Shown here: one piece after another, positions 1 through 6,609 of the stretch
How the letters are laid out: each line of letters starts with the position of its first letter
Numbering within the stretch: the stretch's first letter is position 1
Source: Candidatus Poseidoniales archaeon
GTDB lineage: Archaea > Thermoplasmatota > Poseidoniia > Poseidoniales > Poseidoniaceae
NCBI GenBank assembly: GCA_003602535.1
Contig: QQSA01000112.1
Coordinates: 1 to 23,905, forward strand
Direction: 5' to 3'
DNA: 23,905 nt
Program-made: the position numbers and the translations under genes
The notes under the pieces: model-generated
Told to the model about the DNA's origin: nothing
Seen by the model: only the letters and a program-made list of their open reading frames with translations
Databases searched by the model: none

Positions 1-36
1 CCAAGTATGTTGGATTTAGATGATCTAGATTTGTAA
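1..36 (+). CDS. 3' end of an upstream gene, acidic C-terminal tail
   Basis: Reading from base 1, the first frame gives the tail PSMLDLDDLDL followed by TAA at 34-36. The other two forward frames stop earlier. The strongly acidic leucine/aspartate tail looks like a genuine protein C-terminus, and the stop lies 8 bases before the RNase HII start, which would suit a shared transcript. The tail alone does not identify the protein. With only eleven codons visible this could still be chance. Confidence 0.4.
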   Translation, partial: PSMLDLDDLDL

Positions 37-44
37 GTGATATT

Positions 45-680
45 ATGAAAATTGGAGTTGATGAGGCGGGCAGAGGTCCTGTGATAGGGCCACTGGTTGT
101 GTGTGCTTTCGCTTCTGAATCAAACTCATATTTGCAGAACCTTGGTGTAAAGGATTCAAAATTCCTTAGCAAAAAAAAGCGTAATGAGCTGTATGATATT
201 CTCATAAAAATGACACATAGAGTCGTTATCTGCCACCCGGAAAGAATCGACAATTCAGATAATCTTAACAAACTCGAAGTCAAATTATTCTCAGAAGCAT
301 TGGCTGAAATGCCAGATGGTGATGTAATGTTAGACGCCTGTGATGTTAATGTGGAGCGATTCGCTCAAAATGTTTCAAGATTGGTTAACAGAGATTGCAA
401 TGCTGAACATAAGGCTGATGAAAATCATCCAGAAGTAAGTGCTGCAAGTATAATTGCAAAAGTCACAAGGGATAGAATAATCGAGGACATAAAGGAGGAA
501 TTAGGAATGGATATTGGCAGTGGATACCCATCTGATCCCAAAACCAAATCTGCTGTTTTAGAATTGGTCAAGGGAGATTTACCACATGATTGTCTCAGAT
601 GGTCCTGGAAAACAGTTGAAAATGCATTGGGACATCCTCCCCCTCCACGCCCAAATGCACGCCAACAAACCTTGTTTTGA
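45..680 (+). CDS. rnhB: Ribonuclease HII
   Basis: This enzyme removes RNA from RNA/DNA hybrids and single ribonucleotides from duplex DNA, and acts in primer removal and ribonucleotide repair. The 211-residue length is normal for archaeal RNase HII. The N-terminal GVDEAGRGPVIGP motif supplies Asp6 and Glu7, Asp97 lies in MLDACD, and Asp125 lies in EHKADENHP, so the four metal-binding acids are present. SAASIIAKVTRDR and the GSGYPSDPKT segment are also family-typical. The protein ends in ARQQTLF, which resembles the first half of an archaeal PIP box (QxxL plus an aromatic residue) and may bind the PCNA clamp. A weak Shine-Dalgarno-like AAGTGAT precedes the ATG. gltX follows 25 bases downstream on the same strand. 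Confidence 0.96.
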   Translation: MKIGVDEAGRGPVIGPLVVCAFASESNSYLQNLGVKDSKFLSKKKRNELYDILIKMTHRVVICHPERIDNSDNLNKLEVKLFSEALAEMPDGDVMLDACDVNVERFAQNVSRLVNRDCNAEHKADENHPEVSAASIIAKVTRDRIIEDIKEELGMDIGSGYPSDPKTKSAVLELVKGDLPHDCLRWSWKTVENALGHPPPPRPNARQQTLF

Positions 681-705
681 ATAAGTAAAGGCCCCACGCC
701 CTACC

Positions 706-2376
706 ATGGAGTGGCAACCGGACCAGGAAACTTCTGACCTAATTCGGCACCTTGCATTGCAAAACAGTTTGCAATATGATGGAAAGGGTCAAGCCGGTTC
801 CGTAATAAGTCGAATAATGGGTAATCGTGCAGATTTACGCCAATATGGTAAGTTCATTGCTCCGTTGGTTGCTAAAGCTGTGGCAGAAGCTAATCTGAAA
901 GCACAAGAAGATGGACTTGAGTCTATTGAGAAAATCCTTGAGCAAGAAGCTCCTAAATTACTAGAACGGAAAGTGCAAAAGCGTCGGGAAGGGTTACCTG
1001 AATTACCTAATTTAAATGGGAGAAAACCTGTTCTTAGATTCGCACCAAATCCAAATGGCCCTCTGTCATTTGGTCATTCTCGAGGTTTAGTGATAAACGG
1101 AGAGTATGCCAAGAATTTGGGTGGCGAATTGATATTACGATTTGATGACACAGATACTACAGTCAAGCCACCTATGTTAGAAGCCTATGAATCGATACCT
1201 GTTCAACAAGAGTGGTTGTGTGGTTTCCCAGCACATAGGATCGTAATTGCTAGCGAAAGAATGGAACAATATCATCAATATGCAAAGAAAATGATAGACG
1301 GTGGTTTTGGATATGTTTGCACATGTTCTGCAGAAGCATTCAAAGAACATAGAGTGAACATGACTGAATGCCCTTGCCGTGACAACAATGTCGAAACTAA
1401 TTTGAACAGATGGATGAAAATGAATGACCCTGAAGGATACCAACCGGGAGATGCTGTTCTTAGAGTGAAAACTGATATGACTTTGAAAAATCCAGCATTG
1501 AGAGATTGGCCTGCTGCAAGGATACAAACAAATGCACATCCAAGAGTTGGCAATCGATGGAGAGTTTGGCCATTATTGGATTTCCAATCTGCTGTCGAAG
1601 ATTATTTGCAAGGTGTAACTCATATTATTCGAGGCAAAGATTTGATGGATTCCACAAGAAAGCAAACCTTGCTATATTCTCACTTTGGCTGGCAATATCC
1701 TGAAACGATATATTGGGGTCGCGTCAAAGTGCATGAATTTGGAGCATTTTCTACATCACAGATGAAGAAGGATATCGAATCTGGTAAGTTTAGTGATTGG
1801 GATGACCCAAGGCTACCAACTCTGTCTGCTTTATCTCGAAGAGGAATTAGACCAGAAGCACTGAGAGCATTTTGGATAGAATTGGGGTTAACTCAGAAAG
1901 ATATTGCAGTTCCGTTATCTACATTGTACTCACACAATACAAAGGCTATCGACATTAATGCCCCCAGACTAGCTTTCGTGCGTAACGCATTCCCGATTTA
2001 CTTGGAGGGAGATTTCCCTAAAGAAGGGCTGATTCAATCACACTCCGATACTGAAATGCCTCCCCGACAATTTTCAATCGACCAAGGAGTATGGATTGAA
2101 GAAGAAGATTCAGGCAAACCACTTCGTCTGAAAGATCTTTGCGATATCGATGAAAATGGAAGAGTAGAAAGTATTGATAGAAGCGATAAGCGAAGTGTTG
2201 TGCATTGGGTTGCAGGGGGGGAACCATCGATATTGACAATAGCATCTGGACAAGATCTTGTTACTGTAGAAGGAATTTTCGAATCCAATTCATACCCGGT
2301 GGGAACTATCGTTCAACTGGAACGAATAGGATACGCCATCATAGAAAAAAATGGACTACTCATGGTCCATGATTAA
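706..2376 (+). CDS. gltX: Glutamyl-tRNA synthetase, archaeal type
   Basis: This enzyme charges tRNA(Glu) with glutamate in the cytoplasm. In archaea it is often non-discriminating and also makes Glu-tRNA(Gln) for the amidotransferase; that use is family knowledge, not shown here. At 556 residues it has the archaeal size. The class I HIGH region is at about 113-126 (PNPNGPLSFGHSR). A CxC...CxC cluster (Cys205, 207, 222, 224) is a likely zinc site. The KMSKS-equivalent is STSQMKK at about 349-355, followed by the characteristic WDDPRLPTLSALSRRGI. Both signature loops differ from textbook forms, but archaeal GluRS proteins vary at these positions. The C-terminal half is the beta-barrel anticodon-binding region of the archaeal/GlnRS-like class. 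No Shine-Dalgarno site is visible before the ATG. The 3' end overlaps the opposite-strand gene by 17 bases. Confidence 0.95.
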   Translation: MEWQPDQETSDLIRHLALQNSLQYDGKGQAGSVISRIMGNRADLRQYGKFIAPLVAKAVAEANLKAQEDGLESIEKILEQEAPKLLERKVQKRREGLPELPNLNGRKPVLRFAPNPNGPLSFGHSRGLVINGEYAKNLGGELILRFDDTDTTVKPPMLEAYESIPVQQEWLCGFPAHRIVIASERMEQYHQYAKKMIDGGFGYVCTCSAEAFKEHRVNMTECPCRDNNVETNLNRWMKMNDPEGYQPGDAVLRVKTDMTLKNPALRDWPAARIQTNAHPRVGNRWRVWPLLDFQSAVEDYLQGVTHIIRGKDLMDSTRKQTLLYSHFGWQYPETIYWGRVKVHEFGAFSTSQMKKDIESGKFSDWDDPRLPTLSALSRRGIRPEALRAFWIELGLTQKDIAVPLSTLYSHNTKAIDINAPRLAFVRNAFPIYLEGDFPKEGLIQSHSDTEMPPRQFSIDQGVWIEEEDSGKPLRLKDLCDIDENGRVESIDRSDKRSVVHWVAGGEPSILTIASGQDLVTVEGIFESNSYPVGTIVQLERIGYAIIEKNGLLMVHD

Positions 2377-2626
2377 CTGAGACTGGTTCATCATTATCGG
2401 TAGTAACGACAAATATTGGCATTCTAGTTTTGATTTCATCTTTACTTGGATCAACTAAAATATCCAATTCACAGACTTCACCACAATTTCCGCCTCTTTC
2501 CATGTGTATGGAAGTTAGGACACCAATTATCGAATCGCTACCCCAAACGATTAACGCATCTACTGATTCAAGTCTCACTTTTGCTTCGTCCAAAGAATCT
2601 TCACACCCTATAGTAGAGAACTCCAT
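2360..2626 (-). CDS. Small hypothetical protein (88 aa)
   Basis: I do not recognise this protein. It is acidic, with alternating hydrophobic and charged residues consistent with a small mixed alpha/beta fold (VDALIVWGSDSIIGVL, then CELDILVDPSKDEI, then MPIFVVTT). It has two cysteines in CGEVC. It fills what would otherwise be a gap of more than 300 bases between gltX and the next plus-strand gene, and its stop lies inside the last codons of gltX. The plus-strand frame over the same bases is rich in Ser, Thr and Pro and looks like a shadow. There is no clear ribosome binding site. An inverted repeat sits just upstream of its start. Whether it is translated rests on composition and position only. 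Confidence 0.6.
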   Translation of the reverse strand: MEFSTIGCEDSLDEAKVRLESVDALIVWGSDSIIGVLTSIHMERGGNCGEVCELDILVDPSKDEIKTRMPIFVVTTDNDEPVSVNHGP

Positions 2627-2631
2627 GAAAG

Positions 2632-2654
2632 TTGAAAGTAAAGACGACTTTCAA
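2632..2654. repeat. Inverted repeat between divergent small genes
   Basis: Perfect 8-base arms, TTGAAAGT at 2632-2639 and ACTTTCAA at 2647-2654, are separated by 7 bases. The repeat lies 6-28 bases upstream of the minus-strand start at 2626 and 47-69 bases upstream of the plus-strand start at 2701. A regulator binding here could affect either gene. The geometry suits a dimeric repressor operator, but this is inference; an 8-base palindrome in AT-rich DNA can arise by chance. Confidence 0.4.
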
Positions 2655-2700
2655 TTATTTCGATAGATGGATTCAAGATGTTTGGCGTATACGAGGCATC

Positions 2701-3051
2701 ATGGCAATCGATAAGTTACTCACTGGTAGCCTCGGGTCGCAGGTAAAAGAACTGATGGCAACTGAGGATATCATGATTGAAGCAGTACGTGATTTAGTCA
2801 AAGATGAAATCAAGACCTACATTCGTGATAAAGTCGAGGCTGATCAAGAATTAAAAGCAGAACTTAAAGAGGCAATATCATATTATTTCAATGCAAAAGC
2901 AAGGTCAGTATATGCTGAATTAAAAGCTAGTAGAGCTGCTGCAAAATTGGGATTACGAATTTTACCAGAGGATTTGCAAGGCGAAGTAGGAGAAGCACTG
3001 GTTGGACTGTTTGAGAAAGAACTCGGCGACCTATTAGAGAAAGCGCTTTGA
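2701..3051 (+). CDS. Small helical hypothetical protein (116 aa)
   Basis: I do not recognise the family. The protein begins MAIDKLLTGSLGSQV, is rich in Lys, Glu, Ala and Leu, and is predicted by eye to be almost wholly alpha-helical with amphipathic or coiled-coil character (DLVKDEIKTYIRDKVEADQE). There is no signal peptide or membrane span, so it is probably cytoplasmic. The frame stays open upstream to a TTG at 2632, but the ATG at 2701 is preferred. It has GAGG four bases upstream, and the extra N-terminal residues (aromatic and basic) look unlike the rest. It is divergent from the 88-residue gene, and an exported-protein gene follows 70 bases downstream. Confidence 0.75.
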   Translation: MAIDKLLTGSLGSQVKELMATEDIMIEAVRDLVKDEIKTYIRDKVEADQELKAELKEAISYYFNAKARSVYAELKASRAAAKLGLRILPEDLQGEVGEALVGLFEKELGDLLEKAL

Positions 3052-3121
3052 GCACTTCAGCGCTCATTTGGCCACAGTTTTGAAGAGGGTGGGGCTAACA
3101 GAGCACCCTAGGGATTGAGAT

Positions 3122-5131
3122 ATGCGTTCAACAAGACCCCTAATTCTGTGCGCAATCTTACTGCTCTCTAGCATTCCAATTAGCCCAGTCGGAGCAGATT
3201 CTGTCGAAGTTTGCTGCGAATCCGGCGAGGTCGATTTATTTCTCAGGGGACCTGCTAATTCTGGTAGCATGACTCCATTCAACATAGATTTTGAGTCCCA
3301 AGAAGCCGTGATTACTGATGCTGTTCAGCAGCAAACAGAAATTGCAAAATGGTCGATTAGCCCTGCTTGGAGTGGAAATTATCCATCATCAACATGGGAA
3401 TTCGGAATCGATTATGAAATTGCAAGTGCTGGTGGGGCTCAGATTAATGCAAGTGTGAAAGTCAAATTGGGAGGAGAAACCTACACTGGAACTACTGACC
3501 AAACCAACTCATTCTTGACTGGCGAAGGTACATTATCAATCAACATTGATGTCGAAGCAGGGACTGTTTCATCATCAAGTGAAGTGGGTGTGACATTTGA
3601 GGCTCAAACTATCTTCTTTAGTGTCCCAGGCCCTGATGCAGGACTAACATTTAGATGGGGAGGAGAATCTGATGATTCATCGATTAATGCAGATCTACCT
3701 TTAGTGGATTTAGTAATTGATGAACCAGTTACTGAAGGAATGGATGTCTATGTATCAGTCATCGTTGCATCACCATTTGGGCAAATGACTTCAGCACATG
3801 CAAATAGCCTCGAAGCCAGTGTAAATGGTATCGAGTTAGGGGGAGACCCGATCCAAACAAGTAGTGGAGATTACGTCCGTCTTACTTGGACCTGGACTTC
3901 TGAAATTGAAGGTCAACAGAATATCACAATAGGTGCCAGCATACAATTACAAAGCGGGACACCTACTCTATCAGGAAGTACTGGTTTCGAGATATTTACT
4001 GTTGATGACGGTACTGGCGGAGGCGGAGTTTTCTATCCTAATGAAGAACCATTAGTTACTGATGGGAAAGGTTCTCCTTTAATCGCTAAAATGAGTCTCA
4101 ACCTATCTACTAACGAAGAATACCTTACACTGGAAAGGGTAATTCAGCTCACAATAGATGATGAAGTTGCATATTGGATGCGTTGGGGCATGGATAACAT
4201 AGGTAGCGAAGAACCACTTTCGCAACCTCTAAAAATATTCCAATCTGATTTGGTGAAGGAAGAAGATAGAAGAAATCGTATTATCGATGACATAGAGAAA
4301 AGCGAATTTGAGAATCTAATGCCAACCTTAGCTGTAACATACATGAATGATGGTATGTTTTTAGAATTAGAAGAAATGATCAGAAGCGACGTTGATGAAC
4401 TAGAAAAAATTTCGTTTGACGTTGACCTAATGGGCGAGAACAAAGTAGACAAGCATCCATTAATGTTGACAATCACTACCTTGCAAATACTAGACTCTAA
4501 TGAAGTCACTACCTTACTACGTAATTTCGTTCGAGTTCAGCCGACTCCTGTATGGTCAAGTGTAGATTTATCTGTGGACATTAGAACTAGCCTAATGTCA
4601 AGTTTTACTAGCCCCACAATTACAGGTGATGACTCCTTGGAGCTGACTCAAAGAAGAACACCCCTTGGAGAAACTATACAGATTAGAGCTCCAGAATTAT
4701 CGCCCAGTGCTACTTTCACATTCAGTGCAATGCCTACTTCTAATCCATTGAATGCACCATTGACTCTGAGTATCACAACTTTGGCGATACTACTGGGAGG
4801 GCTATGGTTTGCACTTAAGATGACCAGAACAAAAAGACGAAGCGCATTATGGATTGAGATGGTGTTAGTACCTGCAAATCTAATGGCCTTGTATCTAGCA
4901 TATTCCCCGTTCACAGTAGGCGCAATAGCCGCGATAACTGTTACAATTTGGATTCTAACAGCAATCGCCAGTCCTAGAAGGAAAAATTCGGGAGGGGTTA
5001 AGCCTCCGAAAAATGATTATCCAATAATTGAGTGCCCTGCATGTAGCACACCCAATCCGATAACATCAGAACAAAGGCCATTCCGCCTTCCTTGCAGCGG
5101 TTGTGGACGAGTTTTGAAAATTGTTGAATGA
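3122..5131 (+). CDS. Exported protein with C-terminal membrane spans and zinc ribbon (669 aa)
   Basis: Function unknown. Residues 1-25 form a signal peptide (basic start, leucine-rich core, VGADS cleavage region). Residues 26 to about 540 form a large extracytoplasmic, Ser/Thr-rich, beta-type region with a glycine run near 300 (GTGGGG) that may be a linker. Three hydrophobic stretches follow at about 547-568, 577-595 and 597-617. The last 37 residues form a zinc ribbon with CPAC at 638-641 and CSGC at 658-661. The protein therefore appears to join an outside region to a metal-binding cytoplasmic tail, as a sensor or structural link might. This is inference from topology. The gene is convergent with the RecJ-like gene: its TGA at 5129-5131 directly abuts that gene's stop. 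Confidence 0.85.
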   Translation: MRSTRPLILCAILLLSSIPISPVGADSVEVCCESGEVDLFLRGPANSGSMTPFNIDFESQEAVITDAVQQQTEIAKWSISPAWSGNYPSSTWEFGIDYEIASAGGAQINASVKVKLGGETYTGTTDQTNSFLTGEGTLSINIDVEAGTVSSSSEVGVTFEAQTIFFSVPGPDAGLTFRWGGESDDSSINADLPLVDLVIDEPVTEGMDVYVSVIVASPFGQMTSAHANSLEASVNGIELGGDPIQTSSGDYVRLTWTWTSEIEGQQNITIGASIQLQSGTPTLSGSTGFEIFTVDDGTGGGGVFYPNEEPLVTDGKGSPLIAKMSLNLSTNEEYLTLERVIQLTIDDEVAYWMRWGMDNIGSEEPLSQPLKIFQSDLVKEEDRRNRIIDDIEKSEFENLMPTLAVTYMNDGMFLELEEMIRSDVDELEKISFDVDLMGENKVDKHPLMLTITTLQILDSNEVTTLLRNFVRVQPTPVWSSVDLSVDIRTSLMSSFTSPTITGDDSLELTQRRTPLGETIQIRAPELSPSATFTFSAMPTSNPLNAPLTLSITTLAILLGGLWFALKMTRTKRRSALWIEMVLVPANLMALYLAYSPFTVGAIAAITVTIWILTAIASPRRKNSGGVKPPKNDYPIIECPACSTPNPITSEQRPFRLPCSGCGRVLKIVE

Positions 5132-6079
5132 TCACAAATGACCATTCATAATCAATGAATCTGCGATTCCGCTGGCATGAACTCGTGCTTCATCAGAGTC
5201 ATTGGGCCAGTTTTGTGTTGCCAAATGTAATTGACTAGCAATATCAGATTCAAGCCCTGGAATCATTGCTCGATGCCAAATTAATTCTTCGATTCTCATA
5301 GTCGAAATACCATCTTCTCGTAATGCAGGTAATACCAACTCACTAATCGCCGCACTCCTTGCATCAACATCCATTTTTTCCCAACCCTTAGAAAGACGTT
5401 TCAACATTCTCTCAGATAAACCAGGTATCATGCCTGGTGCGGGATTGCTAACTTCGGGAAGTGGTCTTATGTCGATAGAACCTTCGTAGTCAAGGTGGTC
5501 CCTGAGAAGGGACATAACTGGATCATAATTTGTATCCAAACCTTGACGAAGCCAGCAACCAGCGATAGCCATGGAGCGTTGCTTACGCACTCTATTTCCT
5601 TCAGGTGAAATTATGGCTGAAATTGCAGCACAAATTGCGACACAATCGATTGCACCATGGTGAATCTTTTCTGAATCAGGAAAACTTAGTTCAACTGCTA
5701 ATGGAAAAATGCTAATCAAGTCTTTACCGATTTCTAAAGTAGAACGAGATTCACTAAAAGGATCAATGTGAATAATTAGCCCATCTACATCTGGTAATTC
5801 TTCGACATGGTCTCTCCCTACATGCTTACGAGGAGCTAAAACCCTACGCCGATAATGAATTGAATTATCTAGAAAAGACGCTTCTAATTGTGAGAGGGCA
5901 AGTATCCCATCAAGATCGGCAGGAGCCATTAATTGAATCAGTTTAGCATTTTGAACTGCTTCAGAAATCTCTACCAACATGTCTTTGATAGTAGAAAAAA
6001 TCGATAACTGAAGCAGATTGTTCATTCTCTCCCCAGCCGAGACACCTCGAGGTGGTTCATCAAGTTGAGTATCAATCAC
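5132..6079 (-). CDS. RecJ/Cdc45-like DHH-family protein, probably catalytically inactive
   Basis: The 315-residue protein carries a recognisable but degraded DHH-phosphoesterase first motif, MAPADLDGILA at 51-61. The two aspartates and glycine of HxDxDG remain, but the histidine is Pro53. IIHIDPF near 102-108 occupies the second motif, the DHH triplet is not evident, and AIAGCWLRQG replaces the usual A-x-x-G-x-x-x-D motif. Archaeal RecJ-like proteins (GAN and Cdc45 homologues) associate with GINS in the CMG-like replication complex, and inactive versions act structurally like eukaryotic Cdc45. Linkage to rps15 is, as I recall, common for this family in Euryarchaeota and supports the call. The gene starts with GTG, overlapping the rps15 stop in GTGA, so translation is probably coupled. 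A nuclease or an unrelated DHH protein remains possible. Confidence 0.7.
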   Translation of the reverse strand: MIDTQLDEPPRGVSAGERMNNLLQLSIFSTIKDMLVEISEAVQNAKLIQLMAPADLDGILALSQLEASFLDNSIHYRRRVLAPRKHVGRDHVEELPDVDGLIIHIDPFSESRSTLEIGKDLISIFPLAVELSFPDSEKIHHGAIDCVAICAAISAIISPEGNRVRKQRSMAIAGCWLRQGLDTNYDPVMSLLRDHLDYEGSIDIRPLPEVSNPAPGMIPGLSERMLKRLSKGWEKMDVDARSAAISELVLPALREDGISTMRIEELIWHRAMIPGLESDIASQLHLATQNWPNDSDEARVHASGIADSLIMNGHL

Positions 6080-6537
6080 TCAACCATCAAGCGAAGTTCG
6101 TCACGCTTATACTTCCAATCGGAATTTAAGCGACCTTCGCTAATGTAGTACTTAGCAAGACGGCGAATCTTTGCTTCTGTAAGTTCTAGAGAACGCTTGT
6201 TGTGCAAGTCTTTGTGATTTCCAGATCCTATATGATTGATGATTCCAACTGCTTTGCGCATTAGGTTCATCATGTCTTCTGGGTAAGAACCGCCGATATC
6301 ATTCTCAGCAAGTACTGAAGAAATTCTCTTTCCACCAAGAACTGATCGAACATCTGGAACTGCATGCTGGTCACGTAGAATTGTACCAATTACTGCAGAA
6401 GAATGTCCTGCCTTACCTAACTCGATAATGAGTTCAGTAACTGCTGCTGAATCTGTGTTAGACCACTCTGGTGCGGTCTCATTGTGTGGCTTTGTGGAAC
6501 CGGACTTACCTTTCCTCTTAGCGTACATACGTGCCAT
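6076..6537 (-). CDS. rps15: 30S ribosomal protein S15 (uS15, archaeal S13e type)
   Basis: This primary rRNA-binding protein of the small subunit binds the central domain of 16S rRNA. The product begins MARMYAKRKGKSGSTKP, the typical archaeal/eukaryotic S13e start, continues with PEWSN, and has the characteristic GSGNHKDLHNKRSLELTEAKIRRLAKYY region. At 153 residues it matches the archaeal family; bacterial S15 is about 89. The open frame extends 13 codons further upstream, but this start is favoured by family alignment and by GGAGG located 8 bases before the ATG. The RecJ-like gene follows with a 4-base overlap. arcS lies upstream on the same strand, 72 bases away. Confidence 0.97.
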   Translation of the reverse strand: MARMYAKRKGKSGSTKPHNETAPEWSNTDSAAVTELIIELGKAGHSSAVIGTILRDQHAVPDVRSVLGGKRISSVLAENDIGGSYPEDMMNLMRKAVGIINHIGSGNHKDLHNKRSLELTEAKIRRLAKYYISEGRLNSDWKYKRDELRLMVE

Positions 6538-6545
6538 AATGGATG

Positions 6546-6550
6546 CCTCC
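6546..6550 (-). promoter_or_regulatory. Shine-Dalgarno site of rps15
   Basis: GGAGG on the minus strand lies 8 bases before the ATG at 6537. It supports that start over the in-frame ATG 39 bases further upstream, in agreement with the conserved MARMYAKRKG N-terminus. Confidence 0.7.
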
Positions 6551-6609
6551 GAGCATTCCGCCGACCTATCTCCCATTCTTAACCGCTACGCATGAACAAA
6601 CTTGTGATT

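Noticed and set aside
1063..1089. GluRS HIGH and KMSKS loops differ from textbook motifs (SFGH; STSQMKK), suggesting an inactive paralogue
   Set aside because: Archaeal GluRS proteins, notably haloarchaeal ones as I recall them, vary at the same positions, and all other regions including the zinc cysteines are intact.
2430..2666. Plus-strand open frame of 78 codons overlapping the 88-residue minus-strand gene
   Set aside because: Its product is Ser/Thr/Pro-rich with no regular hydrophobic pattern and would run into the next gene's leader; the opposite strand gives a more protein-like sequence.
3042..3064. AGCGCT repeat pair around the stop of the 116-residue gene as a terminator
   Set aside because: Only 6 paired bases, AGCGCT is itself palindromic, and no T-run follows beyond CATTTGG.
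4144..4509. Long antisense frames inside the exported-protein genes (for example here and 9986-10363)
   Set aside because: They are Ser-rich mirror frames of real genes, without ribosome sites or protein-like character.
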